Below, one piece after another: positions 12,146 through 22,825 of a stretch of DNA of 64,000 nt. Under the pieces are notes generated by a model. It was not told where the DNA came from. It worked only from the letters and a program-made list of their open reading frames with translations, and did no database searches. This DNA is from Sphagnum compactum (taxonomy: Eukaryota > Bryophyta > Sphagnopsida > Sphagnales), in contig OZ234501.1 in the NCBI GenBank assembly GCA_965153455.1, forward strand, positions 12,338,001 to 12,402,000, read 5' to 3'. Position 1 is the stretch's first letter; the number at the start of each line of letters is the position of its first letter. Position numbers and translations under genes: made by a program.

Positions 12146-14960
12146 AAATTTTCACAACTGTAGATACATGTACCTACAGTGCACATGATACTAAATTCAT
12201 TAGGCATTTCATGTGGACAAAGAATGGATACAAAATAAAATCAAACTACAAAATAAACTCAGTAATAGAGTATACAACTTGCTACATAAAAATCAAAAAC
12301 CTTAAGTTCCATGTTCTAATATGCATGTATGTCATATTTTATCTATTTTCAAATGCACTTGTGATAATATTGAATGTTCATGATAATAAATGTATGTGTG
12401 TATCTCCTTCCTATATGTAATATGCAAGTGACATGTTGATCTATGTAGTTTCAAGGTGTAAACATTTCAAGGTGCATTGCTTAGTACAGGTGCTACAATT
12501 GTGTTTGGCATTGATGGCTGGGTACGATGTTGAAAAAATGTTTGAGCTAATTGTTTTTATACCCATCAGCTTTACATGATCATTAATGCTGTATTTGAAG
12601 CATTATGCATTGGAGACTTCAATTTCTTTGTTGCTGATAGTAAACTTTTAGTGGACCTGCTCACTTTACTTTCTTGCATGGTAATTGAGTTTTGTGTTCT
12701 TCAATGTCCCATCAATGTTCTTCAGTGGCAACCCTTCAGCGTGGTCCATCAAGCGCACATGATACCAATGATTGACTGAATATCTTGTGAAGTGATATGA
12801 AGATTGAAGCAACCGAATGTAGTCTTCAAGGTGTTGAAACCAAAGCCATGCCTATTCTCCCTGGAAGTTGCTATTAAGGACCCATAATTATGGTCAAGAT
12901 ATGTTTACTTGCCGTCGTAATTTCTTCACCCAATTGTTCATCTATGACTCCTAAAATCCTTCAATGACTGCTGGAATCCGGAGTTCTTAATCTTCACTAA
13001 GCACTTGAAATTGAATATGATGTAAAGTGAATGAAAGCTTGTGTTTGAAATTTGTAATCATGTTTGAGGGCTAAAATCAGATGGGAAATGCAAATTTCTA
13101 CTAATGGATATTTAAAAACCTTTGTTATTACAATGAGTCAAAAGGGTGATATGATACAAGACTTGCTTCATTGGCATGGCAAGCAACAATTTAAACTATC
13201 AACAAATGAACCCTAAAATGGACTATTGAAAATTTCAAGGAGATGCAATTCAATTTGTCCTCTTTCAACAATCTCTAAGAAACGAGTGTAGAATCTAACA
13301 AACTCACAAAGCGTCTTTCCAATTAGTTTGGATTTAATTACTTGTTTGGAACTATTATCATGGCATCCCAACTACCTTGATTCTTACATCTAGAATAGCC
13401 ATGGAGGTATGTGCCATGGTCATGTAGAAGTCAAAATATCTAGAATTGAGGGAGCTATACAACATTGATAGCACAATATCAACTCAAACTACTTGTAACA
13501 AACATTGAGTTGTTGTGATGATAGTGAACAAAAAGACACTAGAATTTGCAAAGTTAATTCTTTTGTTTCATAAGGAAACTTTGAAAATAATTTACAAAGC
13601 CATCAGGAATTGCACAATTTTGCTGATTTTTTATCTAAGTTGCCAATAAATCTATCATTTTGTACCTATGTTAGGTGCAAGCAACACTATACCACGTAGT
13701 TCCTTAACCTTTCTTGTTAGACCCGTGTATTGAATGCAATACACTCATTTTTTATAATGTTACTCTAATTCAAGAAACCATTCACATTTTCAAATTTTGT
13801 TTATAAGACACCAACGAGATTGAAATTTGAGTGAAACATTTTCTATGTTCGTCATATGACTAGTTCTAAAACATCTTATGTGATTCTACAATTCTTTGAA
13901 CATTTTTTTTTGTTAATGTGTAATATAGACAAGATGGTTTAAAGTCTCACTATATAAGTAATATGCCATAGTTTGCAAAAAAATAAATTGAAGTGCATCC
14001 ACACTAATAGGAATCACATGAAGCGTAACTAATGCTTAATTTTTCATGTTTTAAACTAATATTTTAATCTAGTGTTGAGGTTGTTGAATTTACTCGTATA
14101 ACAATGTTCATAGTATATCATGGGAAAATGTGAATAAATCTGAAGTTAATCTAATAAACAAAAAAATGCAAATGTTCTTTTTAAAACATTGTAACCAATT
14201 TTATGTTTTAATAAAAACTTATTTAATAAAAACTTGAAAATATTTGAAAATAACATATTTTTAATACAAAAATTAACATAATAATTATAAATTGAACAAT
14301 TAAAGATAAACAATGAAATAAGCAATTCAAAAGTGATAGGTGTGGCTCCTATTAATGTGGATGCACCCTTAAAAAAATTTGTACCCTATAAATCACAAGA
14401 GCATTGACCATTATTAATTCCTTATATTAAGTTAACACATTTAAACATTTTTGAACTCATTATTTGATAAATTGTTCTTAGCCATACAATCTACGTGAAA
14501 ACTTTCAAAGCATAAAAACCATTTCGACTTTATCAATATATAAGCATAACTCACACATGAAAAAAAATTTAATATCAAGACATGGGAAGCTCTCGGCATC
14601 TTTTATGAAAAGAAGGGCATGGTATTCATCACCATGAATTTGAAGGGCAAAGGCCAAGTTCATCTCCAAACACACATCCGCTTTCATTGCCTATTCCACC
14701 CAAACACACAAGTTGTTTTATTGGACACCTTACGACAATCAAATCATTGATCTAAATTTCATGAGCTAATTTATTTAAAATTTTCAAGATTTTTATCGTC
14801 TACAACATTTTTTTTTTTCAAAAGAACATTCATATATACAAAATCCCTAAGAAATTTACATGTATAAGTTATGTTGTATTCAACGAAAAACTTGAGACCA
14901 TGTTTAACAAATAAGTAAACCATGAGCCTGAGGGTGGGATTTATGAACATTGTAGCTTCC
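9690..14960 (+). repeat. Tandem duplication, unit 2 (dioxygenase B plus 3' flank)
   Basis: This is the second copy of the block at 1-4,470. Exons are the most similar parts, with recognisable introns and 3' flank. Intron 3 is 450 bp here against 164 bp in copy A; the extra roughly 290 bp lies about 11,300-11,600. The 3' flank from 12,146 to 14,500 holds no gene I can support, only AT-rich DNA with a poly(T) stretch near 13,905. Confidence 0.8.
12234..12239 (+). terminator. candidate poly(A) signal of dioxygenase B
   Basis: An AATAAA hexamer lies 89 bases after the stop, at the position homologous to the one in copy A. Confidence 0.35.
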
Positions 14961-15327
14961 TCATCATCAAGGCAATCTCCTTGATCACCTAGTTGTCAAG
15001 TTCTATTTTTCAATTAATTGCAAACATGTTATCTTCACCATCACTATCACCTTTGTTTAACTTAATTTCCACATCTTCAAAGAATTAAGAAGTCCAAGAG
15101 CTCCACCCATCCTCACCCATAGTTGGCCATGTTGAATCATACTCAGTTACCCCATCAACATATGCAACATTTAAGTATGAATCCATTAATGCAATTTTTT
15201 TAAAGCAATCCAAAACACCAATTTGAATAATCTCGTGGCCAAGATATTTTTCTTCAAACCCAATGCACAAGCTTATGAGGCTATTGCAACATTTAAATGC
15301 CAATTTACCAAAACAAAATTGATTCAA
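14505..15327 (-). pseudogene. Decayed coding segment of unknown family, copy 2
   Basis: The minus strand reads protein-like from 15,327 (through GHEIIQIGVLDCFKKIALMD and STWPTMGEDGWSSW) across several in-frame stops to about 14,830 (RLMVYLFVKHGLK), then again at 14,687-14,505. The last two parts match the copy at 4,002-4,549. Stops at about 15,085 and near 15,015 and 14,995 interrupt an otherwise continuous frame, so this is a broken gene or transposon ORF. The family is not recognised. Confidence 0.35.
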
Positions 15328-15439
15328 AACAATTCAAGGTTTCCACAATTTCATTGGTCATGTAGGTTTTTTTTCACCTTTAAGCATCATCCTATTTCAC
15401 AACGCTTGTATAATTTGTGTATGTTTTCTACACTAACAA

Positions 15440-16190
15440 TATAATCATTGTCTATATATAGAACATTTTTAGGTAATCGAAATTCATCTATCTAGTAAAT
15501 TTTGAAGAAGATCTTTTATTCGCCATGTGTAAAGTTGTTCCAAAAAACCAAGCACCTTGAAAAAACTATTTAATATTGTGGCAGTTCCACAATTGGTGCA
15601 ATCACAATTTAATTGGTATTGAAAAAAATGTTATATATAGTGTACCAATATTATATATAAAGATAATTACAACCACGCTTTTATGTGACGGTCCATAATT
15701 TTGTAAGTATATGGAGGGTCTATATAAGACTATTCTCTTTATTTATAAATCACTTCCATTGTTAACCAATGAGTTTGCTTTTTCCAACATGGTATTATAT
15801 TGTCCATAAAAATAAGTTTCATGAATCTCTTATGGGTGTTTTCTTAAAATATTTTATTCTACATTAAATGGGAATGTGAATTGTGAATACTTTGATTGTC
15901 AATAAATAATGAAATGTGTCAATGTCTAAATAAATAAAATGAAGAAAATTTTGATGAAAACTATATGATTTGATTGAGATAAAAAAATCTAAAAGTTTCA
16001 ATTTCAAGAAATAATTACAACATTGAAATTTATGATAATGTTAATTAAACTCCTACACAAGACATTTCACAAATTTTTAAAACTTCTTTTAATCATAATA
16101 TTTGTAATTTATTTTTAGCATTAAATGAATGGATTAATTTAAAATTTTTGGTTAGAAAATAATGAATGATTCTAATTTTTCTTAGAATGT
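15440..16190. other. AT-rich spacer
   Basis: Very AT-rich DNA with no supported gene, repeat or RNA. Confidence 0.5.
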
Positions 16191-17515
16191 ATGGATCCAA
16201 AAGAATGGGTCAAAATTAAAGCTTGTCATCCCATAGTCCCAATTGTTGCACAAATTGCTATTGGGATCCAACTTACACCTGTTAATGGGTAGTATAAAAT
16301 TTGGGAAGAATGAAACAATCTAGCTCTTACAATTTTAAACATTTGCATAACAATGTCATCTTTCATGTACAATTAAAAGGAACATCTAAAGAAGCATGAG
16401 AAGAATTTAAAAATATGTTTGAATCTAAAGATATTCTAACAAAAATGGGCTTGAAAGATAAATTCATCACAAACTTACAAACTTGATGGGTTCGTTCCAA
16501 ATCCGTGCGAAATTTGTTATTTCATAGGTTTGTATTCATTAAACATGGATGTCGTGCATTATTTAAAGACAAAAGTCATGTGTACGATTTTCGTGTGTAA
16601 ACAACATGAATAGACATACAACATCCGTGTTTAATGAATACGAATAGGCATATGACATTCATGTCTAAGCAATGCACACAATATTAGTGTTCAAACAACA
16701 CAAATAGTTGAATGACATCCATGTTTATTCCATACGAACCTATGAAAAGCAAATTTCACACAAGTATTATTGCCAAATTGTGACCCATTAAGTTTATGAT
16801 GTTATTCAAACCTTAAAATTGAAAGAAAGGGAAAATATAACAAATTGATATCACTATTTGAAAATTATCATTAACTAGAACATTGGTTTCTGATGATGAT
16901 ATTTTACTTTCATAATGTGAAACATGTTTATGAGTTTCGAAAAAATTATTACTTTTTGGAAAAGGCAACAAAATTTGACCTTACAAGCATCAATAATTGA
17001 TTTATCACAAGAAGATAAATTGTTGCACAATTTAAATTGTGCATCAAATTCCCTATCTACATTTTATGTAGAAAATAAACAAGCCTACTTTAAAAGAAAG
17101 TGGGGAAATTTTGTTTATCCATCCAAAGGGAGATCACCTCAATTCCCTTACGATGGAAAGAATGCAGACTTGACAAAGAACCACTAAAGTGTTTTATTGT
17201 CAAAAGGTTGGTCCTGTGATAAAAGATTGTTGAGCTAAAATAATAGTTGAAGTAGATGTTAAACAACAATCAAATGTTGCAACATCTAATAAGAAACTCT
17301 ATGTTGTGACCTTTTAAAAGAAGAAGGAATGATGACACTTTGTAAATGGATACAGGTGCCACACCATATGTGACACAATTTGCAATTCTTTGTGACATGT
17401 GTGGGGGTATAAATCTGATGAAATTTTCATTTTTTTGCAAACACATGGGATTAAAATATATTTTACAGTAGTCGACACACCCCAACAAAAATGGGTGGTT
17501 AAAAAAAAAAAATTT
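16190..17515 (+). mobile_element. Degenerate Ty1-copia remnant (gag, protease, end of integrase core)
   Basis: Reading across frames gives a copia gag: near 16,375 a UBN2-like run (LKGTSKEA then EEFKNMFESKDIL), then a zinc-knuckle ghost near 17,186-17,234 (FYCQKVGPVIKDC with the His changed to Pro and a following stop). The aspartic protease signature MDTGATPYVT starts at 17,346 with catalytic DTG intact. Only about 100 bases later comes FCKHMGLK and then TVVDTPQQKWVV, which resembles the integrase motif TPQQNGVVER. The integrase core between protease and this motif, and all of reverse transcriptase and RNase H, are missing. Frameshifts and stops make it non-functional. No LTRs were found at its ends. 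Confidence 0.65.
16479..16795. mobile_element. Inverted-repeat element (MITE-like) nested in the copia gag remnant
   Basis: The ends are an imperfect inverted repeat of about 80-90 bases: aaacttgatgggt at 16,479 pairs with acccattaagttt ending at 16,795. Homologous inner blocks (gtgcgaaatttg against gtgtgaaatttg; tttcataggtt; aaacatggatgtc) appear on both arms. The centre holds diverged short repeats built on acatgaatag and gacatycatg words. The insertion splits the gag reading frame of the surrounding copia remnant. A target-site duplication is not clear, so the superfamily is not assigned. Confidence 0.6.
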
Positions 17516-17980
17516 ATAATCTCATAGTGTTGATCATATATTGTTGGAATATGGTGAATCAAAAGTTTGGGTTTAGGCTGATAAGCAAGAGACAAAGTGC
17601 CTTCCATTTATTGGCACACTTGTCATGCCATCCAAAGCACCCATGTTTCTTGATGTTGTGGGCATTAAAGACCACCCATATTCACCCACAACAACCTACT
17701 TGGGAGGTGGCTTGATAGTAGGCAAATTTGCAAAATGATGAAGATATAATTGTGGTTGTTGCGTAGCTTTTTGTGTCTTTCTTTGCACATGCATTCACAA
17801 CACCATCAATGTATTGAACTGAACACTTAATATAACAATCCTAATATCTTTGAACTTCAACAACCTAAAATGTTGTTTCTACAACCCAAACACCCATGCA
17901 ATAGTTTAGAATAACTAAAATAACAAAAACACCCTTGTAATTAAAAATCATCATAAAAAATCACCTAGATTGGGTTTAGG
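17516..17980. other. Spacer between copia remnant and full-length copia element
   Basis: No gene is supported. A short open frame at 17,527-17,715 has no recognisable motif. Confidence 0.4.
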
Positions 17981-18277
17981 TGAAAGAAACCAAAAAGTTG
18001 TGTGTGCAATCAGTATTAAAAAGAAACAATGAAAATCATACACTAGATGACCTTATCTTACACAAGAAACCTAATTTTCATCAATAATAATGGTTGATCA
18101 ACAAAGTCTGATTATTAAATTAAACCAGTGATTAACTATCCTAGTGATATATCTTCTTTTATTGGTCCATGCACATGTTTGCTTATCTTTTACTCTTATC
18201 AATCTCCTCCAATCAATCCACTCCAATCAATCTATTCTTGGTAATTTGAGGCATGTAACTTTTCTTGATTTTTTACA
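17981..18277 (-). repeat. 3' LTR of the copia element (297 bp)
   Basis: On the plus strand it begins tgaaagaaaccaaaaag and ends gattttttaca. It aligns along its length with 22,539-22,825. Confidence 0.9.
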
Positions 18278-18293
18278 CCTTCCTTCACACCTC
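18278..18293 (-). other. Polypurine tract of the copia element
   Basis: On the minus strand the sequence immediately before the 3' LTR is GAGGTGTGAAGGAAGG, a mostly purine run in the position where second-strand synthesis is primed. Confidence 0.6.
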
Positions 18294-18629
18294 AAACTAC
18301 TATAAGTTGAAACATACTTTTCTATATTCTTGATTTGTTAAGTTCTTTTAAACTTTGGGTTTGGAGTCTACTTCTCATTTATTCAAATTTGATTATGCTT
18401 AAAGCTTTGTAAACATGTCAGTTAGTTGCTCATTGGTGGAAACATGAGTCAACTTTATCTCTCCGCTTAGGACTTTTTTTCTTATGAAGTGATATTGTAC
18501 TTCAATATGTTTTGTTCTAACACGAAAGACAGGATTTTTGGTGAGCTTAACACTACTTTGATTATCACACACTAATGGAGTTGCTTGTGTTCCAAAGAAT
18601 CTTGTTTCTTCTCCTAATCTTTGTAGCCA

Positions 18630-21600
18630 TGTTGTTTATTTAGCTCCATCCACGAGACATATGTATTCAACTTCTGTAGATTGGAGAACAATTGTGGGTT
18701 GCTGCTTTGAACACCAAGTGACAGGTGAACTTCCTAATGTAAACACATATCTGCCCATGGATTTTCTTATTTCTTCATCTCCTACCCAATCAGACTCATT
18801 GAAGCCTCTAAGGTCATTTTGTTCACTTCTCCAATACATAATGCCAAAGTTCGAAGTCCCTCTCAAATATTTCAAATTTGTTTAATTGCCTACAAATTGG
18901 GCTTTTGTGGTCTAGCCATGAACCTATTGACTACATTGATTACATAAACTATGCATGGTCCAGAGTTAGTTAGATAAATCAACTTGCCAACCGCTGGTCT
19001 ATATTGGGTTGCATCTATCTCCTCTTCTCCCATGTCAATTTCTAACTTTGTGCCTTCTATCATAGGTAGTTTGGTTGGGTTGCTATTCATCATTCCAAAT
19101 TGTTTTAATATTTTTCCTACATATGTTTTCTAAATCATGAATATACCTAGTGATGAGATCCTAAATTCCATGCCAAGATACCTTTGTAGCTAACCGAGAT
19201 TGGTCATTTCAAATGTTTGTTTGAGCTCTTCATTGATCCATTTTATTTTTTCAATGTCATTTCTTGTAATTAACATATCATATATGTGCAACATGTGAAA
19301 AATGACAAAATCTTCATTTTTCACGAAATACAAATTGTGATCAAACTCTATTCTTGTAAGTCCTTTTGTTAAGAAATGTTCATCAATTTTATGGTACCAA
19401 GCCCTTGAAGACTATGTCAATCTGTAGAGCATTTTATTAAGTTTACAAAACCATATTTTCCTTCCTTGGCTTTGGAAATCCTTGTGGCTACCACATGTAG
19501 ACCTCCTCCTATAAGTTGCCATTCAAAAAGGTCATCTTCACGTCTAGTTGGTGTATGCCCCACCCATGATGTGTAACAATCAAAAACAGTAATTTGATCG
19601 AGCCCCACTTAATAACCAGTGCAAAAGTTTCGTCAAAGTTGATGTTGTGTTGTTTATCGTATACTTGCGCCACTAACCTTGCTTTATGTTTATGAGATCT
19701 ATTATTTGTTCCAACCTTTAATTTGAAAACACAATTTGCTGTAATTGGCCTTTTGCAAGGTGGAATCAACATTAAGTTCCATGTTCCATTTTGATGTATT
19801 GAGTCAATCTCTAATCGCATGGCCACCTACCAATTGGGATCTTGTGCAGCCTGTTTGAAGCTTGATGGTTCATCACAAATGGACTCCTCGATAAGTTTAG
19901 CTGATTTTACATAGTAGTCTCACATCCAATTAGGCAATTGTGGTGTTCTTCTTGGTCATACATGTTCATAACTAACAAACAATTGCTTTTGGTATTTTGA
20001 TATGCTTGATGATTCTAGAAGTTATGATTGACTCCTTATGGATGTTGAAACAATAGACAAGTTTGTGATTAAACATGGATTGATCAAGCATGGTTCCATC
20101 AACTACTACACTCGGTCTGGTGGCTCCCACACATGGCTCCACTCTAGTGGCTCCTGCACATGGTTACACTAATTTTTACTCTTGCATCTGCATAAGCAAA
20201 AAACCCATTTTGTGTTCATTAAATTGTACATCTCTTGAGATGATCACCTTTCTTGTGAGTGGATTGAAACATCGATAACTTTTGGTTTGCTCATCATTGC
20301 CCATTAAAACACATTGAGTTATCTTCGAGTCCAACTTCTAATTGCGTTGTTATTTGGAAACGTGCACAAAAACCTCACACCCAAAAATACGAAGATGTTG
20401 CAATGTGGGTTTGCGACCAATGAAAGTTTTTCATGTGATTTTCCTAAATTTGCCTTTATTGAAGTTATGTTGAACAAGTAATTTTTTGTGTTCACCACTT
20501 CAAACCAAAAGGCTTTTAGTGTTGCGCTATCAATTAACATGCTCCTAAAACCCCATTCTGTTCTAGCGTTCTGGCAACTGTGAGTAGTCTATGTATTCCC
20601 TACTCTTCACAAAACCTCACAAAGGCTCTTGATGTAAACTCTCCCCCTTGATCAGATTTGAGAACTTTAATTTTTTTGTCAGTTTGGTTTTGTACTTATT
20701 TCTTATAAATTTTAAACAAATTTAAAGTTTCAAACTTAGTTTTGAAGAAGAATATAAATGTCCTTCTACTAAAATCATTAGTAAAATTAATAAAATATCT
20801 TGATCCCAACAATGACAATGTTGACATAGGGCCGCACAAGTTTGTGCACGCACTAATTGCAGCAGTGATGTTGCTTTAAATAAGGCCATCTTAGGGAATC
20901 TTTCCTTTGTTTGTTTACCTTGCAGGCAACTAACACACATAGGACTAACTCATTACAACTTGGGAATTCCAACAACTAGATTTTGTTGAGCTATCAAATA
21001 TAGAGCTTCGTAGTTTAAATGTTCGGTTCTTTTGTGCCACAGTTCCTTTTCAAAAAGATAAGATGTTTGTGGTGTTTCTAACATGCAACACTCAAGACAA
21101 TATAAACCATTTTGTAATCCTTCTGACCTCTCGCTATAACTTTGTTTAGCTGTATTGTTTTTGCTAATATGCATTGTTGAACATCAAATATGATGGGATA
21201 CCCTTTATCAACTAACATACCAACGGATAATAGATTTTTGGTGACTCTTGGGACATACAGAACATCGGTTATTTTCTTTATTCCAAAGGTGCTTGAAAGA
21301 TTAACATCACCTTTTCCTTGAACAACATGAGTGTCCCCTCTAGCTGTTTTGACTCGGATAGAATCTACGAAATGTTTTAATTTCTTCAATGAACCTTTAT
21401 TCCCAATGACATGTTTTGAAGCTCATGAATCGAAGTACCATGACTTTGGTTCATCTACTAACTGCTGCCACTTCAAACATGTATGTTGATTCCTTCGACA
21501 TGTTGCCTTCATTTCCGTCATCGTGTATTGAATTAACAATTTCCTTGATTTCCTTGCCCTTGATCTTATCTATCTTCTTAAGGGGTTTGTTGCATTCTTT

Positions 21601-22465
21601 AGCCCAATGGCCATATTCTCCATAGTTGAAGCACCTCCCTGATCAACATTGGTTCATTTCTTTGACCGTTTGTTTGACTCCTCCGAACTCTTTCAACTTC
21701 TCTCCATTACTAGTGTGTAATTGCTAAAACTTTAGTAGTAAGGTTTCATCGTCAAGATGCTTGGAGTTATTGAGTTCTTTGTAATGCGATCCATTGAATA
21801 GTTTTTCCACCAACTTATCAAAGTTGGGAAGATCATTTTGTGTAGCAATTCCCTACACAAATGTTTGGTAGCTTTTTGGGAGTGCATTTAAGGTAGTTAG
21901 TACAACATCATCTTGGTTAATGACATCACCAATGTTTGTTAAGTAGATAATGAGATCCTTTACCACAAGGAAAAACTCGTTCATGTTTCCCCTTTCCTCC
22001 ATGCGAAATTCTTTGCAACTTGTTATGAGCATTGGTCTTTTAGCTATAGACTTCATATTAAACAAGCTTTGAAAATTTTCCCATGCTTCTGTAGGATCAT
22101 CAATATCCTATATGTATAGGATGATTTCATTTTTGATCGACAAACTGATGATTATCATTACTTTCTATTGTCCTTGTGCAATGGTAACTGGGTTTTCCAT
22201 CACATTTCTGTTTGGATTTAGGACCACGTAATGGTATGCATTCTTTTGAATCAAGATGTTTTTGAGTCGAAACTTCCACGGTCCATAATTGGTTCCACCC
22301 AACTTGTTATTATCATTAATATGAGTACTTTTAACTCCCATCATCCTAACGTATTGTGGTACTAATGGTACTCTCTGCTCCTCTAGACATTTGTGATTGG
22401 ATTTCATCTTCACCATCTGAAGCTCTAATTCCCTTTGGATCCATCCAATGCCATAGTGCACAAGA
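18630..22465 (-). pseudogene. Broken gag-pol reading frame of the copia element
   Basis: In coding order: gag N-terminus at 22,461-22,165 (KLGGTNYGPWKFRLKN); gag UBN2-like region at 22,065-21,853; a zinc knuckle near 21,640-21,600 with the second Cys lost (CFNYGEYGHWAKEC); protease near 21,415 reading YFDS-stop-ASKH where the family has DSGAS; pre-integrase at 21,174-20,953 (LWHKRTEHLNYEAL); integrase from 20,940 with CVSCLQGKQT and SDQGGEF near 20,650; reverse transcriptase at 19,826-19,130 (ARLVAQVYDKQ, HQLDVKMTFLNG) whose YVDD box is changed to HIYD near 19,280; RNase H at 18,875-18,636 (SDWVGDEEIRKSMGRYVF, STEVEY). Many frameshifts and stops separate these blocks. It cannot encode a working enzyme. 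Confidence 0.85.
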
Positions 22466-22522
22466 CCATAAATCTAGATAAAATGGGAACAAAGCTCACC
22501 TAGTGATTATATATATCTTTAA

Positions 22523-22538
22523 CCTCACTCTGATATCG
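22523..22538 (-). other. Primer-binding site of the copia element
   Basis: On the minus strand, directly after the 5' LTR, the sequence reads CGATATCAGAGTGAGG. This is the common Ty1-copia site complementary to initiator Met-tRNA (TGGTATCAGAGC) with a few changes. Confidence 0.7.
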
Positions 22539-22825
22539 TGAAAGAAACCAAAAAGTTGTGTGTGCAATTGATATTTTTAAAAAACAGTGAAAATTATACA
22601 CCAGATGACCTTATTTTATACACAAGAAACCTAATCTTCATCAACAACAATAGTTAATCAGCAAAGTCCAATTATTAAGCTAAACCAATGATTAGTTATC
22701 TTGGTGATATAATCTTCTTTCTATTGGTCCATGCACATGCTTGCTTATCTTTTAACATTATCTATCTACTCTAATCAATCTATTCTCGATATTTTGAAGT
22801 GTGTAATTTCCTTTGATTTCTTACA
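22539..22825 (-). repeat. 5' LTR of the copia element (287 bp)
   Basis: Plus-strand ends are tgaaagaaaccaaaaag and gatttcttaca. It is paired with 17,981-18,277. Confidence 0.9.

Larger units (their letters stand above)
17981..22825 (-). mobile_element. Full-length, inactivated Ty1-copia LTR retrotransposon
   Basis: The element is 4,845 bp and is read on the minus strand, so its 5' LTR is at 22,539-22,825 and its 3' LTR at 17,981-18,277. Both LTRs run TG...CA. Just inside the 5' LTR is a primer-binding site resembling the initiator-methionine tRNA 3' end, and just inside the 3' LTR is a purine tract. The domain order gag, protease, integrase, reverse transcriptase, RNase H is that of Ty1-copia. 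The LTRs differ by dozens of substitutions (roughly 80-85 percent identical by eye), so insertion is old. The flanks share only AGG, and a 5-bp target-site duplication is not preserved. Confidence 0.9.

Noticed and set aside
17341-17515. Possible intact retroviral-type protease gene
   Set aside because: Although DTGAT is intact, the frame is short and jumps into integrase motifs after about 100 bases, so it is part of a deleted copia relic.
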